Source of the DNA: Streptomyces sp. NBC_01481 | GTDB taxonomy: Bacteria > Actinomycetota > Actinomycetes > Streptomycetales > Streptomycetaceae | DNA length: 64,000 nucleotides | Direction of reading: 5' to 3' | Assembly (NCBI RefSeq): GCF_026339995.1 | Contig: NZ_JAPEPT010000006.1 | Location: 372,001-436,000 of the forward strand | Shown: piece after piece, positions 1 to 7,960 of the stretch | Layout of the letters: each line of letters opens with the position of its first letter | Numbering within the stretch: position 1 is the stretch's first letter | Translations under genes and position numbers: made by a program | Notes under the pieces: model-generated | Databases searched by the model: none | The model's input: only the letters and a program-made list of their open reading frames with translations | Told to the model about the DNA's origin: nothing

Positions 1-156
1 GCCGTGGGCTACGCGGTGATCGCCTGGTTCATGAAGTTCATCACTACGAAGAGCTTCATGCCCTTCGTGATCTACCGCATTCTGCTGGGAATCCTGCTGT
101 TCATCCTGGTCGGAACGGATGCGCTGAGCCCCCACGCGGGTGAGTCGGGCGGCTGA
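1..156 (+). CDS. uppP: Undecaprenyl-diphosphatase, C-terminal end (partial)
   Basis: Only the last 51 residues are in the window; the 5' part lies before base 1. The open frame ends in TGA at 154-156. It shows a hydrophobic segment (AVGYAVIAWFMKFI), then FVIYRILLGI and another hydrophobic stretch (LLFILVG) before a short polar tail. The FxxYRxxLGxxL pattern is typical of the last membrane helices of UppP/BacA, which recycles the undecaprenyl-pyrophosphate carrier in cell-wall synthesis and gives bacitracin tolerance. Family identity is inferred from this C-terminal signature alone. Confidence 0.75.
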   Translation, partial: AVGYAVIAWFMKFITTKSFMPFVIYRILLGILLFILVGTDALSPHAGESGG

Positions 157-209
157 GGCGCGTTGACGCGGGACTGACGGCTGTCGTACCCAGGCCTTAG
201 CCTGTCTGC

Positions 210-383
210 ATGTCCCCCTTGTCCCGCGAGTCAGAAACCGCGTTGTCCGCCGCCGAGCTCAATGCCCGGATCCGAGAGCTGTGGGCGGACGGCGAGCTGC
301 CCGACGACCGGCGCCCGGAGTACGAGGCACTGGTGGTGGAGTGGGCCGCGGCCGCGCTCGGGGACGTGCAGCACGCCGCCTGA
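210..383 (+). CDS. Small hypothetical protein (57 aa)
   Basis: An ATG frame of 57 codons 53 bp after uppP. The product is acidic and likely helical (AELNARIRELWADGELPDD, then EYEALVVEWAAA), with no signal peptide or membrane segment. Third-position GC is high as in real genes here. Small soluble proteins of this form are common next to uppP in streptomycetes, but I recognise no function. Antisense frames over the same DNA are less convincing. It could be co-transcribed with uppP. Confidence 0.5.
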   Translation: MSPLSRESETALSAAELNARIRELWADGELPDDRRPEYEALVVEWAAAALGDVQHAA

Positions 384-447
384 GCGCGGGGCGGGCAGGC
401 CGGGAGCGCTCGGCGTGATCGCGGGCTCGGCTAGCCTGAGTGCCACA

Positions 448-1605
448 ATGAATCGTTTGACCACGTCATGGGGCGGCTTCGAGCTCGCCCGCTTCCCCGA
501 GGACCCCCGCGACACGCTCCGCGCCTGGGACGCCGCCGACGAGTACCTTCTGGGGCAGCTCAAGGGGATCGACGACGCCGCGCCCACGGATCTGACCGGC
601 ACGCCGGCCGTCGTCGGGGACCGCTGGGGCGCCCTCGCCACCTCGCTCGCAGCCCACCGGCCCGTACAGATCACGGACTCCTTCCTCGGCCAGGAAGCGA
701 CCCGGGCGAATCTGGCCCGCAACGGCATCGACGTGGACGCGGTACGCCTCCAGTCGGTCAGGGACCTGCCGCCGGAGCGTATCGACGTACTGCTGATCCG
801 GGTGCCCAAGAGCCTCGCGCTGCTGGAGGACCAGCTGCACCGCCTCGCGCCCGCCGTGCACGCGGACACGGTCGTCGTGGGCGCCGGGATGGTCAGCGAG
901 ATCCACACCTCGACGCTGAAGCTGTTCGAGCGGATCCTCGGTCCGACCAGGACCTCGCTCGCGGTGAAGAAGGCGCGGCTCATCTTCTGTACGCCCGACC
1001 CCAGACTCGCCCGCACCCCGAGCCCCTGGCCGCTGCGCTATGCGCTGCCCGACGACGTGGGCGTGCTCGCGGGCCGGACCGTCACCAATCACGCGGGCAT
1101 CTTCTGCGCCGAGCGCCTCGACATCGGCACCCGTTTCTTTCTGCGGAGCCTGCCGGAGCGGCACGGTCCGGAGCGGGTCGTCGACCTGGGCTGCGGCAAC
1201 GGCGTGGTGGGCGCGGCGGCCGCGCTGGCCAATCCGGCGGCCTCGGTGACCTTCATCGACGAGTCGTTCTCGGCGGTCGCCTCGGCCGAGGCGACGTACC
1301 GCGAGAACGTCCCGTCGGACACGAAGGCGGAGTTCCTGGTGGGCGACGGTCTGTCGGGTGTGCCGGACGCGTCCGTCGATCTGGTGCTGAACAATCCGCC
1401 GTTCCACTCGCACCGGGCGACGACGGACACGGCCGCCCGCCGGATGTTCGGCGAGTCGCGCCGTGCCCTGCGGCCCGGGGGCGAGCTCTGGGTCGTCGGA
1501 AACCGCCACCTCGGCTATCACCTGAGACTGCGCCGCCTCTTCGGGAACTGCGAAGTCGTCGCCGGCGACCCGAAGTTCGTGGTGCTGCGGGCCGTCAGGA
1601 AGTAG
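448..1605 (+). CDS. Class I SAM-dependent methyltransferase, RsmC/RlmG type
   Basis: A 385-residue protein. The N-terminal half (about 1-190) is the degenerate methyltransferase-like domain typical of RsmC/RlmG; the C-terminal half carries the active domain with SAM motif I (VVDLGCGNGVVGAAAA, about residues 247-262) and the NPPF tetrapeptide (LVLNNPPFH, about 312-320) found in enzymes that methylate exocyclic amino groups of guanine in rRNA. The likely reaction is N2-guanine methylation of 16S or 23S rRNA in the cytoplasm; the exact position cannot be told from sequence. The ATG at 448 (MNRLTTSW) is preferred over a longer open frame because family similarity begins there. The TAG stop is formed from the TA target and the first base of an inserted repeat. 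Confidence 0.8.
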   Translation: MNRLTTSWGGFELARFPEDPRDTLRAWDAADEYLLGQLKGIDDAAPTDLTGTPAVVGDRWGALATSLAAHRPVQITDSFLGQEATRANLARNGIDVDAVRLQSVRDLPPERIDVLLIRVPKSLALLEDQLHRLAPAVHADTVVVGAGMVSEIHTSTLKLFERILGPTRTSLAVKKARLIFCTPDPRLARTPSPWPLRYALPDDVGVLAGRTVTNHAGIFCAERLDIGTRFFLRSLPERHGPERVVDLGCGNGVVGAAAALANPAASVTFIDESFSAVASAEATYRENVPSDTKAEFLVGDGLSGVPDASVDLVLNNPPFHSHRATTDTAARRMFGESRRALRPGGELWVVGNRHLGYHLRLRRLFGNCEVVAGDPKFVVLRAVRK

Positions 1606-1764
1606 GTCCTGTCCGGTCGATCAGGCCGGATCAGTGAGCGGGGTCTGGTGCGGTGCATCGCAAGGCGGAGGATGGAGCCCACGCGGAGCGTAGGCGACTG
1701 ACGACAACGCGGCGAGGTGCCGTGCCAGGGCACGCGAGCCCGGCAAGATCGGCCGGACAGGACC
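1605..1764. repeat. TIR element copy A (MITE-like, 160 bp)
   Basis: The ends are inverted repeats, GGTCCTGTCCGG at 1605 and CCGGACAGGACC ending at 1764, with TA on both sides (1603-1604 and 1765-1766). It has no coding capacity. Internal sequence matches the copies at 9179 and 10009 in inverted orientation (shared GTGCCAGGGCACGCGAGCC motif). Removing the element and one TA restores a TAA stop for the upstream methyltransferase, so the insertion fell in its stop codon. Perfect ends and TA duplication suggest mobilisation in trans by an IS transposase; which family is inference. Confidence 0.8.
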
Positions 1765-1776
1765 TAACCGCCGGGC

Positions 1777-2400
1777 TCAGCGGCCCAGGCCGTCGGCGCC
1801 GTCCTGCCACTCGGCGTAGGGAACACGGGAGATCTCGCGTACGCCTCCGAGCGTGCCCCATTCGTCCTTGCCGAGCCGGGTGAGCGGCGCCAGCTTCGTC
1901 ACCTCGGGGTGCCCGCCGGCCATCACTTCCTTGCTGACGACGGCATGGACGACGCGGCCGAAGACGACCGTCGAGTCGCCGAGTCGTACGGTGCTGTGCA
2001 GTTCGCATTCGAGGGCCACCGGGGAGGCCGCGACGCGCGGAGGCTTCACGCGCAGGCTCGTCTCGCGGGCGATGCCCACCGCGTCGAACTCGCTGATGCC
2101 ACGCGGAAAATCGGTGGCGGTGGCGTTGATCTGCTCGAAGAGCGGCTCGGGTGCGAAGTTGACCACGAAAGCCCCGGTGTCCTCGATGTTGCGCAGCGAG
2201 TCCTTGCGGCCGACCGAGGTGAACTGCACGACGGGCGGAGCCACGCACGAGATCGTGAAGAACGAGTGCGGGGCGAGATTGTCCGTGCCGTCGGCCGATG
2301 TTGTCGAGACCCAGGCGATGGGCCTCGGGACGACGGTGGCGGTCAGCAGCCGGTAGAAGCTGTCGCGGTCGCACTGGGCCGGGTCGTAGTCGATGCGCAT
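1777..2400 (-). CDS. Flavin reductase-like FMN-binding protein
   Basis: A 207-residue protein of the flavin_reduct / split-barrel family. The N-terminal part carries the typical FYRLLTATVVPRPIAWVST and APHSFFTISCVAPP segments (about residues 15-65) that bind FMN, followed by TGAFVVNF and a GxSEFDAVGIA-like stretch. Members use NAD(P)H to reduce flavin, or bind FMN as stand-alone oxidoreductases; the substrate is not evident. The ATG at 2400 directly precedes the conserved RIDYDP start. It is divergent from the gene at 2529 with 128 bp between. Its stop lies 11 bp from TIR element A, on the opposite side from the methyltransferase gene. Confidence 0.75.
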   Translation of the reverse strand: MRIDYDPAQCDRDSFYRLLTATVVPRPIAWVSTTSADGTDNLAPHSFFTISCVAPPVVQFTSVGRKDSLRNIEDTGAFVVNFAPEPLFEQINATATDFPRGISEFDAVGIARETSLRVKPPRVAASPVALECELHSTVRLGDSTVVFGRVVHAVVSKEVMAGGHPEVTKLAPLTRLGKDEWGTLGGVREISRVPYAEWQDGADGLGR

Positions 2401-2528
2401 GGGGGAAGTATGGCGCCTGACGCCGAACTGGCGCAGATCGACCGTTTGCTGAACAAGAGCGGGTGAAGAGCAGGTGACTGGCGTGCACAGCTCTTGGCCT
2501 TGGGCCCTTACTGCCCGAAACTGACCCG

Positions 2529-2987
2529 ATGACGCAGCGCGTGGATCTCGCGACCGTGATGGACCGGCTGACCATCGATGAATTGATCACCAGTTATGCG
2601 GTGGCGGTGGACGACGGCGACTGGGACGCCTACCGCGCCCTGTTCACCCCCGAGGGGCGCGCGGACTACCGCAGCTCGGGCGGGATCGAGGGTCCGGCCG
2701 CCGAGGTCGCCGACTGGCTGGCGGAGACGATGCGTCTCTTTCCGGTACGCCAGCACCTCATCGTCAACCGGCGGCTGCACATCCAGGACCTGGGCGGCTA
2801 TCCGGGCGACCGGGCCGAGCTGCAGGCCGACTATGTGAACCCGATGCGTCTGGAGTCGGGGGACGACTTCGTCTCCGGCGGCCGGTACACCTTCGGCCTG
2901 CTGCGTACGGACGCGGGCTGGCGGCTGCGCACGGTGGTGATCCACGAGAAGTGGAGGCGGGCTCCGGACGCCCCCGGCGGCGCCTGA
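2529..2987 (+). CDS. SnoaL/NTF2-like protein
   Basis: A 152-residue protein with the cone-shaped SnoaL_4/NTF2-like pattern: an N-terminal helix pair (RLTIDELITSYAVAVDDGDW, about residues 11-30), the ALFTPEGRADY turn, an HLIVNRRLHI strand, and a final sheet ending YTFGLLRTDAGWRLRTVVI. This fold covers small enzymes and ligand-binding proteins, including ring-hydroxylating dioxygenase beta-like and polyketide-cyclase-like members. The VDDGDWDAYRALF segment near the N-terminus is the most family-typical part. Substrate unknown. No obvious operon partner: lnt begins 93 bp downstream. Confidence 0.7.
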   Translation: MTQRVDLATVMDRLTIDELITSYAVAVDDGDWDAYRALFTPEGRADYRSSGGIEGPAAEVADWLAETMRLFPVRQHLIVNRRLHIQDLGGYPGDRAELQADYVNPMRLESGDDFVSGGRYTFGLLRTDAGWRLRTVVIHEKWRRAPDAPGGA

Positions 2988-3080
2988 CCGACCTGGGCGC
3001 ACTGTTCTTGCAGGTCCTGCTCGCGCACACTGGAGACGACACCGCTCGCGGTCGCCGCGAGGCGGACGAGGAGGCGCGGT

Positions 3081-4700
3081 ATGCGGATTCCGGTCGGCCG
3101 GCCTGGCTGGGGCCGCGCGCGAGAGCTCGCGGCGTCTGGGCGCTGGCGGGCCGTCGCCGCGGTGGCCGCCGGTGCGCTTCCCGCGCTGGCCTTTCCCGAA
3201 CCCTCGCTGTGGTGGTTCGCGTATGTCGCGCTGGTGCCATGGATGCTGCTGGTCCGGGACGCGCCGACGGGCCGACGGGCGGCGGTCGAGGGCTGGCTGG
3301 GCGGCATCGGCTTCATGATCGCCGTGCATCACTGGCTGATCCCGAGCCTGCATGTGTTCATCGTGCTGATCGCCGCGCTGCTGGGGCTGCTGTGGGCGCC
3401 CTGGGGGTGGCTGGTGTGGTCGCTGCTGTCCGGGAGGCGGCCGAGGGCGGCCAGAGCGGTCGCCGCTCTCGCGGTGGTGCCCTCGGGCTGGCTGATGATC
3501 GAACTGGTCAGGTCGTGGGAGGGATTGGGCGGTCCCTGGGGGTTGCTGGGGGCGAGCCAGTGGCAGGTCTCCCCCGCCCTGCGGCTCGCCTCGGTGGGCG
3601 GCGTCTGGCTGGTGAGTCTGCTCGTGGTGGCGGTGAACACCGCGGTGACGGTGCTGATCGCGGTGCCGCGCGCCCGGACGGCCGCGGTGGGGGGCGGGGT
3701 CATCTGTGCGCTCACCACGACCGCGGTATGGCTCTGGCTTCCGCAGCCGGAGCCGTCGGGGCGGGCCCGTATCGCTGTCGTACAGCCGGGCGTCGTCGAC
3801 GGTGTCGAGAGCGTCGAGCGGCGCTTCGCCCGCAGTGAGGAGCTGACCCGTCAACTGGCCGGTCAGGACATCGATCTGGTGGTCTGGGGCGAGAGCAGCG
3901 TCGGCGCGGATCTGCGCGAACGCCCGGATCTGGCGGCCCGTATCGCGGTGCTCTCGCGCGCGGTCGGCGCGGATCTGCTGGTCAATGTGGACGCCCGGAG
4001 CCAGGACGGCGCCGGCCGGGCGGGGATCTTCAAGAGTTCGGTCCTGGTGGGCCCGCAGGGTCCGACCGGTGATCGCTACGACAAGATGCGGCTCGTCCCC
4101 TTCGGTGAGTACATACCGGCGCGCGGGCTGCTGGGCTGGGCGACCTCGGTGGGCAAGGCGGCCGGCGAGGACCGGCTGCGCGGCAGCCGTCCGGTGGTGA
4201 TGGTGCTGCCCGGCGAGGGTGCGGGCGGACTGCGTCTGGGGCCGCTGGTCTGCTTCGAGTCGGCGTTCCCCGACATGGGCAGGAGGCTGACCAGGGACGG
4301 CGCACAGCTGCTGATCGCCCAGTCGGCGACCTCGTCGTTCCAGGGGAGCTGGGCGCCCGAGCAGCATGCCTCGCTGGCGGCGCTGCGGGCGGCCGAGAGC
4401 GGCCGGCCGATGGTGCACGCCACGCTCACCGGCGTCAGCGCGGTGTACGGACCCGACGGCAGCCGGGTCGGCCGCCTGCTCGGTACGGACAGAAGTACCG
4501 CCGCCGTCTACGACGTCCCGCTGGCCCGCGGCACCACCCCGTTCGTCAGGTTCGGCGAGTGGCCGGTCTACGGAGCACTGGCGGTCCTCGCCGCGCTCTG
4601 CGCCGCGGAGGGTGTGCGCTCGCTCAGGAAGCCTGCTCCAGGGCTCGCAGCACCACCTGTTCGCACAGCTGATGAGTCCGCAGCGCGTCCTGTGCGCTGA
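3081..4700 (+). CDS. lnt: Apolipoprotein N-acyltransferase
   Basis: A 539-residue polytopic membrane protein. About eight hydrophobic segments fill residues 15-225 and a nitrilase-like domain follows (about 230-480). The catalytic triad of the Lnt/nitrilase family is visible: Glu in VWGESSVG, Lys in DKMRLVPFGEYIP and Cys in LVCFESAFPD. It would N-acylate the diacylated cysteine of lipoproteins at the outer face of the membrane, completing triacyl lipoproteins. A last hydrophobic segment (VYGALAVLAALCA) near residue 500 is a C-terminal anchor. The final 77 bp overlap the 3' end of the convergent gene at 4624-5529, so the last roughly 25 residues are poorly constrained. Streptomycetes usually have two Lnt copies; which one this is cannot be told. 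Confidence 0.85.
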   Translation: MRIPVGRPGWGRARELAASGRWRAVAAVAAGALPALAFPEPSLWWFAYVALVPWMLLVRDAPTGRRAAVEGWLGGIGFMIAVHHWLIPSLHVFIVLIAALLGLLWAPWGWLVWSLLSGRRPRAARAVAALAVVPSGWLMIELVRSWEGLGGPWGLLGASQWQVSPALRLASVGGVWLVSLLVVAVNTAVTVLIAVPRARTAAVGGGVICALTTTAVWLWLPQPEPSGRARIAVVQPGVVDGVESVERRFARSEELTRQLAGQDIDLVVWGESSVGADLRERPDLAARIAVLSRAVGADLLVNVDARSQDGAGRAGIFKSSVLVGPQGPTGDRYDKMRLVPFGEYIPARGLLGWATSVGKAAGEDRLRGSRPVVMVLPGEGAGGLRLGPLVCFESAFPDMGRRLTRDGAQLLIAQSATSSFQGSWAPEQHASLAALRAAESGRPMVHATLTGVSAVYGPDGSRVGRLLGTDRSTAAVYDVPLARGTTPFVRFGEWPVYGALAVLAALCAAEGVRSLRKPAPGLAAPPVRTADESAARPVR

Positions 4701-5529
4701 GGAGTTTCCCGGCCCGTACGGCGTCCAGGAAGGCCAGCACCGACTGCTCGATACCGCGCTGGCGCGCGACGGGCACCCAGTCGCCCCGCCGCCGTACGCT
4801 CGGCTGCCCCTTGTGGTCGACGACCTCCGCGAGATTGCGGACCTCGCGCTTGGTGTCCTGCCCAGACACCTCGAGGATCTCCTCCGTGGAGCCGCTCATC
4901 CGGTTCATCGTCCCGATGGCGGTGAAGCCGTCGCCGGACAGCTGCAGCACGACATGGTGCATCAGGCCGTCGACGATCCGGGCCCGTACATCGGTGTGGT
5001 CGATCGGTCCGGGGACGAGAAAGCGCAGGGTGTCGACGACATGGATGAAGTCGTCGAGTACGAGGGTGCGCGGATCCTCGGCGAGGCCGAGGCGGTTCTT
5101 CTGCATCAGGATCAGCTCGCGCGGGTGCTCCAGGCACTGGGCGTAGCCCGGCGCGAGACGGCGGTTGAAGCCGACTGCCAGGCTGGTGCCACGCGCTTCG
5201 CCGAGGGCCACCAGCCGCTCGGAGTCGGCCAGTTCGTACGCGAGCGGCTTGTCGACATACGTCGCCACACCCGCTTCCAGCAGCCGCGTCACGATCTCGG
5301 CGTGCACGGACGTCGGCGCGTGGACGAAGGCGGCGTCGAGGCCCTGGGCGAGCAGCGAGTCGAGGTCGGTGTGGCGGCGCCCGGCCGGGATGTGGTGGGT
5401 CTCGGCGATCCGCGCGAGGGTGGCGGGGGTCCGGGTATGCAGATGCAGTTCGACCCCGGGGAGCGTGGTGAGCACGGGCAGATAGGCCTTCCGCGCGATG
5501 TCGCCGAGCCCGATGCAGCCGACCTTCAC
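4624..5529 (-). CDS. Gfo/Idh/MocA family oxidoreductase
   Basis: A 301-residue protein. The N-terminal Rossmann fold starts at once with GCIGLGDIARKAYLPVL (residues 4-20), followed by the conserved DAAFVHAPTSVHAEI and the EKP-like motif as YVDKPLA (about 91-97). The C-terminal half is the alpha/beta dimerisation and substrate domain. Family members oxidise or reduce sugars and related alcohols with NAD(P). The substrate is not predictable here. Its 3' end overlaps lnt by 77 bp in convergent orientation, and both frames keep coding character to their stops. ATG at 5529 is the natural start. Confidence 0.8.
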   Translation of the reverse strand: MKVGCIGLGDIARKAYLPVLTTLPGVELHLHTRTPATLARIAETHHIPAGRRHTDLDSLLAQGLDAAFVHAPTSVHAEIVTRLLEAGVATYVDKPLAYELADSERLVALGEARGTSLAVGFNRRLAPGYAQCLEHPRELILMQKNRLGLAEDPRTLVLDDFIHVVDTLRFLVPGPIDHTDVRARIVDGLMHHVVLQLSGDGFTAIGTMNRMSGSTEEILEVSGQDTKREVRNLAEVVDHKGQPSVRRRGDWVPVARQRGIEQSVLAFLDAVRAGKLLSAQDALRTHQLCEQVVLRALEQAS

Positions 5530-5678
5530 AGGGGCCTCCCTTGGCGCTGTGCCGGTTCATTCGTGTGCGTCGTGTGCTCCGGCAGCATACGTGCGCTGCG
5601 GGGGCCCGAGCTTGCTGCGCGGAATGCTCGGCGAATAAGGCCTGGCGGCAGGTGGGTCCGTGCTCCAGGATGATCGGC

Positions 5679-6194
5679 ATGACGACACCTGAGCGCATCG
5701 AACCGGCCACCGCCGCAGATGAACGCACCATGTTGGACGGCTGGCTCGACTACCACCGGGCCACGTTGGAACTGAAATGCGCGGGGCTCGACGACGAGCA
5801 GCTGCGCACGGCATCGGCAGCACCCTCCACGCTCTCCCTGCTCGGCCTGGTGCGGCACATGGCCGAGGTCGAGCGGCACTGGTTCCCGGTGGCCATGGCC
5901 GGCGAGGAGCACACGCCGATCTACTACTCCAAGGACGACCCCGACGGCGACATCAATGTCACCGAGGCCGACACCTGGGCCGAGGGGTACGCCACCTGGC
6001 AGGCCGAGATCGCGCGAGCCAGGCAAGCCGTCGCGGGACGATCGCTGGACGAGCTCTCGGTGAAGAAGGACCGCCGCACCGGAGAGCTGTTCAATCTGCG
6101 CTGGATCTATACGCACATGATCGAGGAGTACGCGCGGCACAACGGCCATGCCGACCTTCTCCGTGAGCGGATCGACGGCGCGACCGGCGAGTGA
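5679..6194 (+). CDS. DinB / DUF664 family protein
   Basis: A 171-residue protein of the DinB-like four-helix family (DUF664, mycothiol/bacillithiol-dependent enzyme superfamily). Key parts are LSLLGLVRHMAEVERHWF (about residues 51-68), with the first metal-ligand His in LVRHMAEVE, and the late TYTHMIEEYARHNGHADLL-like region (IYTHMIEEYARHNGHADLL) giving the second and third His. That His set normally binds a divalent metal. The ATG at 5679 has an AGGA Shine-Dalgarno 8 bp upstream; an ATG three codons earlier (5670) is possible. Likely a small-thiol-dependent detoxification enzyme, but the reaction is not known. Confidence 0.75.
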   Translation: MTTPERIEPATAADERTMLDGWLDYHRATLELKCAGLDDEQLRTASAAPSTLSLLGLVRHMAEVERHWFPVAMAGEEHTPIYYSKDDPDGDINVTEADTWAEGYATWQAEIARARQAVAGRSLDELSVKKDRRTGELFNLRWIYTHMIEEYARHNGHADLLRERIDGATGE

Positions 6195-6278
6195 CCGACG
6201 GCTCCCGTCGTCACCCTTGTGGGCCATTGTCTGCTCGTACGACGGTGAACGCGTGCCGCGCACAGCAGAGTTGGGCAG

Positions 6279-6743
6279 GTGCACCGAACGAGAACAACCG
6301 TCCTGGCCGGGATGGCCGCCTTCGCCCTGTCCGGCTGCGTCGTCCTGACCGGATGCGTGGCCGTGGAGCCGCGGACCGCGCCCGCACCACGGCTGCCCCC
6401 GCCGCCGGGGAGCGGCCGTCCGGCGCAGGTCGTGGAGCCGCAGAACATGCAGGACCCGGCGCGGGAGGCCCTTGCGCCCCCGGCGTCCGAGAAGACCATG
6501 CCGCCCGCCGCCATCGAGGACGCCCCGCGCGAGCCGTCGAGACCGAGGCCCGCCCAGCCGGGCACCTCGGGCCCGGCTTCCCGGCCGCGCGAAATGCCCG
6601 CGCGCCCTGCACGGCCCACAAAGCCCGTGGCGCCGGTGCCCGTCGAAGTCCCCGCCGGCATCTGTGCGCTGAGCGAGGACTACGGCCGCTGGCGCCCCGG
6701 CAGCACCGAAGCCCGGATCTGCCGGGAGGTCTACGGGAACTAG
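6279..6743 (+). CDS. Proline-rich putative lipoprotein, 3' end invaded by IS
   Basis: A 154-residue protein from a GTG start. The N-terminus is a lipoprotein signal: HRTRTT, a hydrophobic core, and two possible lipoboxes (LSGC, cysteine 20, or LTGC, cysteine 26). The middle (about 30-125) is low-complexity and rich in Pro, Ala and Arg, expected to be an extended cell-wall spanning tether; the C-terminal part (ICALSEDYGRWRPGSTEARI) has two cysteines and looks like a small folded end. Function unknown. The TAG stop uses TA of the insertion target and G of the IS end at 6743, so transposition occurred exactly in the stop codon without changing the protein. Confidence 0.65.
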   Translation: MHRTRTTVLAGMAAFALSGCVVLTGCVAVEPRTAPAPRLPPPPGSGRPAQVVEPQNMQDPAREALAPPASEKTMPPAAIEDAPREPSRPRPAQPGTSGPASRPREMPARPARPTKPVAPVPVEVPAGICALSEDYGRWRPGSTEARICREVYGN

Positions 6744-7958
6744 TGCTGGATTCCTCAAAGGAAGTACACATAGCGGCGGCGTAAACGCCTGGTGGGCGGT
6801 GCGGGTCTGCCCCAGATCCAGGGTCGGGCGCGGGCGTTGAGCTGGGCCGTGGCCACTTCGGTGGCGTGGGTGATGTGGTCGCGGTCGCCGAAGGAGCGTC
6901 CGGCCAGGGCGGTCTTGCGGAAGATGCGCCACCAGCCCTCTTGAAGGTTGAGCCAGCAGGCGCCGACTGGGATGAACACATGCCTGATGCGGGGATGTTC
7001 CTCGAGCCAGGTTCGGGTGGACACGCTGTTGTGGGAGGACAGATTGTCGGTGATCACGTAGATGTCCCCGACGGGGTTGGCGTCCTCGACCAACTGAAGG
7101 AACTGCTGGTAGAAGGCACTGTTACGGGAGGTGGCCGTCATCGTGACCTCGTGGCCGTCCCGGACGCGTAAGGCGCCGTAGACCCAGGTTTTCTCCGGTC
7201 CGCGGGAGTAGTCGAGCTCGTTTTTGATGCGGTGTCCGTCCGGCGACCAGCCCGGTGCCGGCGGGAAGGTGCGTGGGATCACCGGGCCGAGTTCGTCGGC
7301 GCAGACCACCGTCGCGCCGTCGGGAGGGCTGGTGTAGAGCTCGACGATCCGCGTCCTTTTCCCTCGAAGTCCACATCTCTCGAGCGGGTCCACGAGCGCG
7401 TGCGCCGCCAGCGCACCCCCTCGGCCAGCAGGATCCGACGTACCTGGGAGCGGCTGACCTCGATGCCCAGGTCCCGGGCCGTGGCGGCCAGCGCGTCCAA
7501 AGTCCACTCCGAGGGCCCCAACTCGTCCGCGGCCCACATCTCGTTCGACGGCTGCACCTCCAGCCGACCCGGCGGCGTCAGCCTGACCAGGCCGATGATC
7601 CTCGAGCGCTCGGCCTCGGTGATCCTTCGCTTGCGTCCCTGCCCGCCCAGATCCTCCAGTCCCTCCAGCCCGCAGCGGTTGAAGCGGTGCAGCCAGCGGC
7701 GCACCGTCTTCTGACCGCACCGCAGCTCGTCGGCTATCTGCGGGACCAGCCAGCCGCCCCAGCTCAGCTCCACCATCCGGCAGCGCTCCACCACAACCTT
7801 CGGCGCCTTTCTGGCCGACGCCAGGCGGTGGACCACCGCTTTCTCACCCTCGTCACGGCCCGGCCGTGCCCTCAGCACCACTACCCAGCACCCGCCCCCG
7901 AGCACCTGCAACTGCCCCGCTACCAGCAGCTATACCCACCGAAAGAGGAATCCAGCAC
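6743..7958 (-). mobile_element. IS630-family insertion sequence, copy 1 (1216 bp)
   Basis: Ends are GTGCTGGATTCCTC and its inverted repeat GAGGAATCCAGCAC, flanked by TA on both sides (6741-6742 and 7959-7960), the target duplication expected for IS630/Tc1-like elements. It encodes one transposase read through a -1 frameshift. The second copy begins right after the shared TA at 7959-7960. By eye the two copies are identical, so the duplication is recent. Related elements are known to border actinomycin clusters, but this pair lies 8 kb outside the biosynthetic genes. Confidence 0.9.
6755..7911 (-). CDS. IS630-family transposase, -1 frameshift (copy 1)
   Basis: Two overlapping frames make one DDE transposase of about 385 residues. 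The first (from 7911) holds the helix-turn-helix DNA-binding region (LVPQIADELRCGQKTVRRWL and GGQGRKRRI) and reaches the start of the catalytic domain. The second carries the catalytic acids: Asp in VVCADELGPV, Asp in YVITDNLSSHNS and Glu in CWLNLQEGWW, spaced as in a DD-about-35-E enzyme. The frames meet at TTTTCCC (7357-7363), which is GGGAAAA on the coding strand, read G-GGA-AAA, a canonical -1 slippery heptamer. Without slippage the first frame stops at 7279. A true sequencing error is unlikely because both copies have the same arrangement. Confidence 0.85.
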
Positions 7959-7960
7959 TA

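Noticed and set aside
2508..4418. A long minus-strand open frame opposite lnt and the SnoaL-like gene
   Set aside because: It is the antisense shadow of genes with strong GC third-position bias; translation is rich in Arg, Pro and Gln with no recognisable domain.
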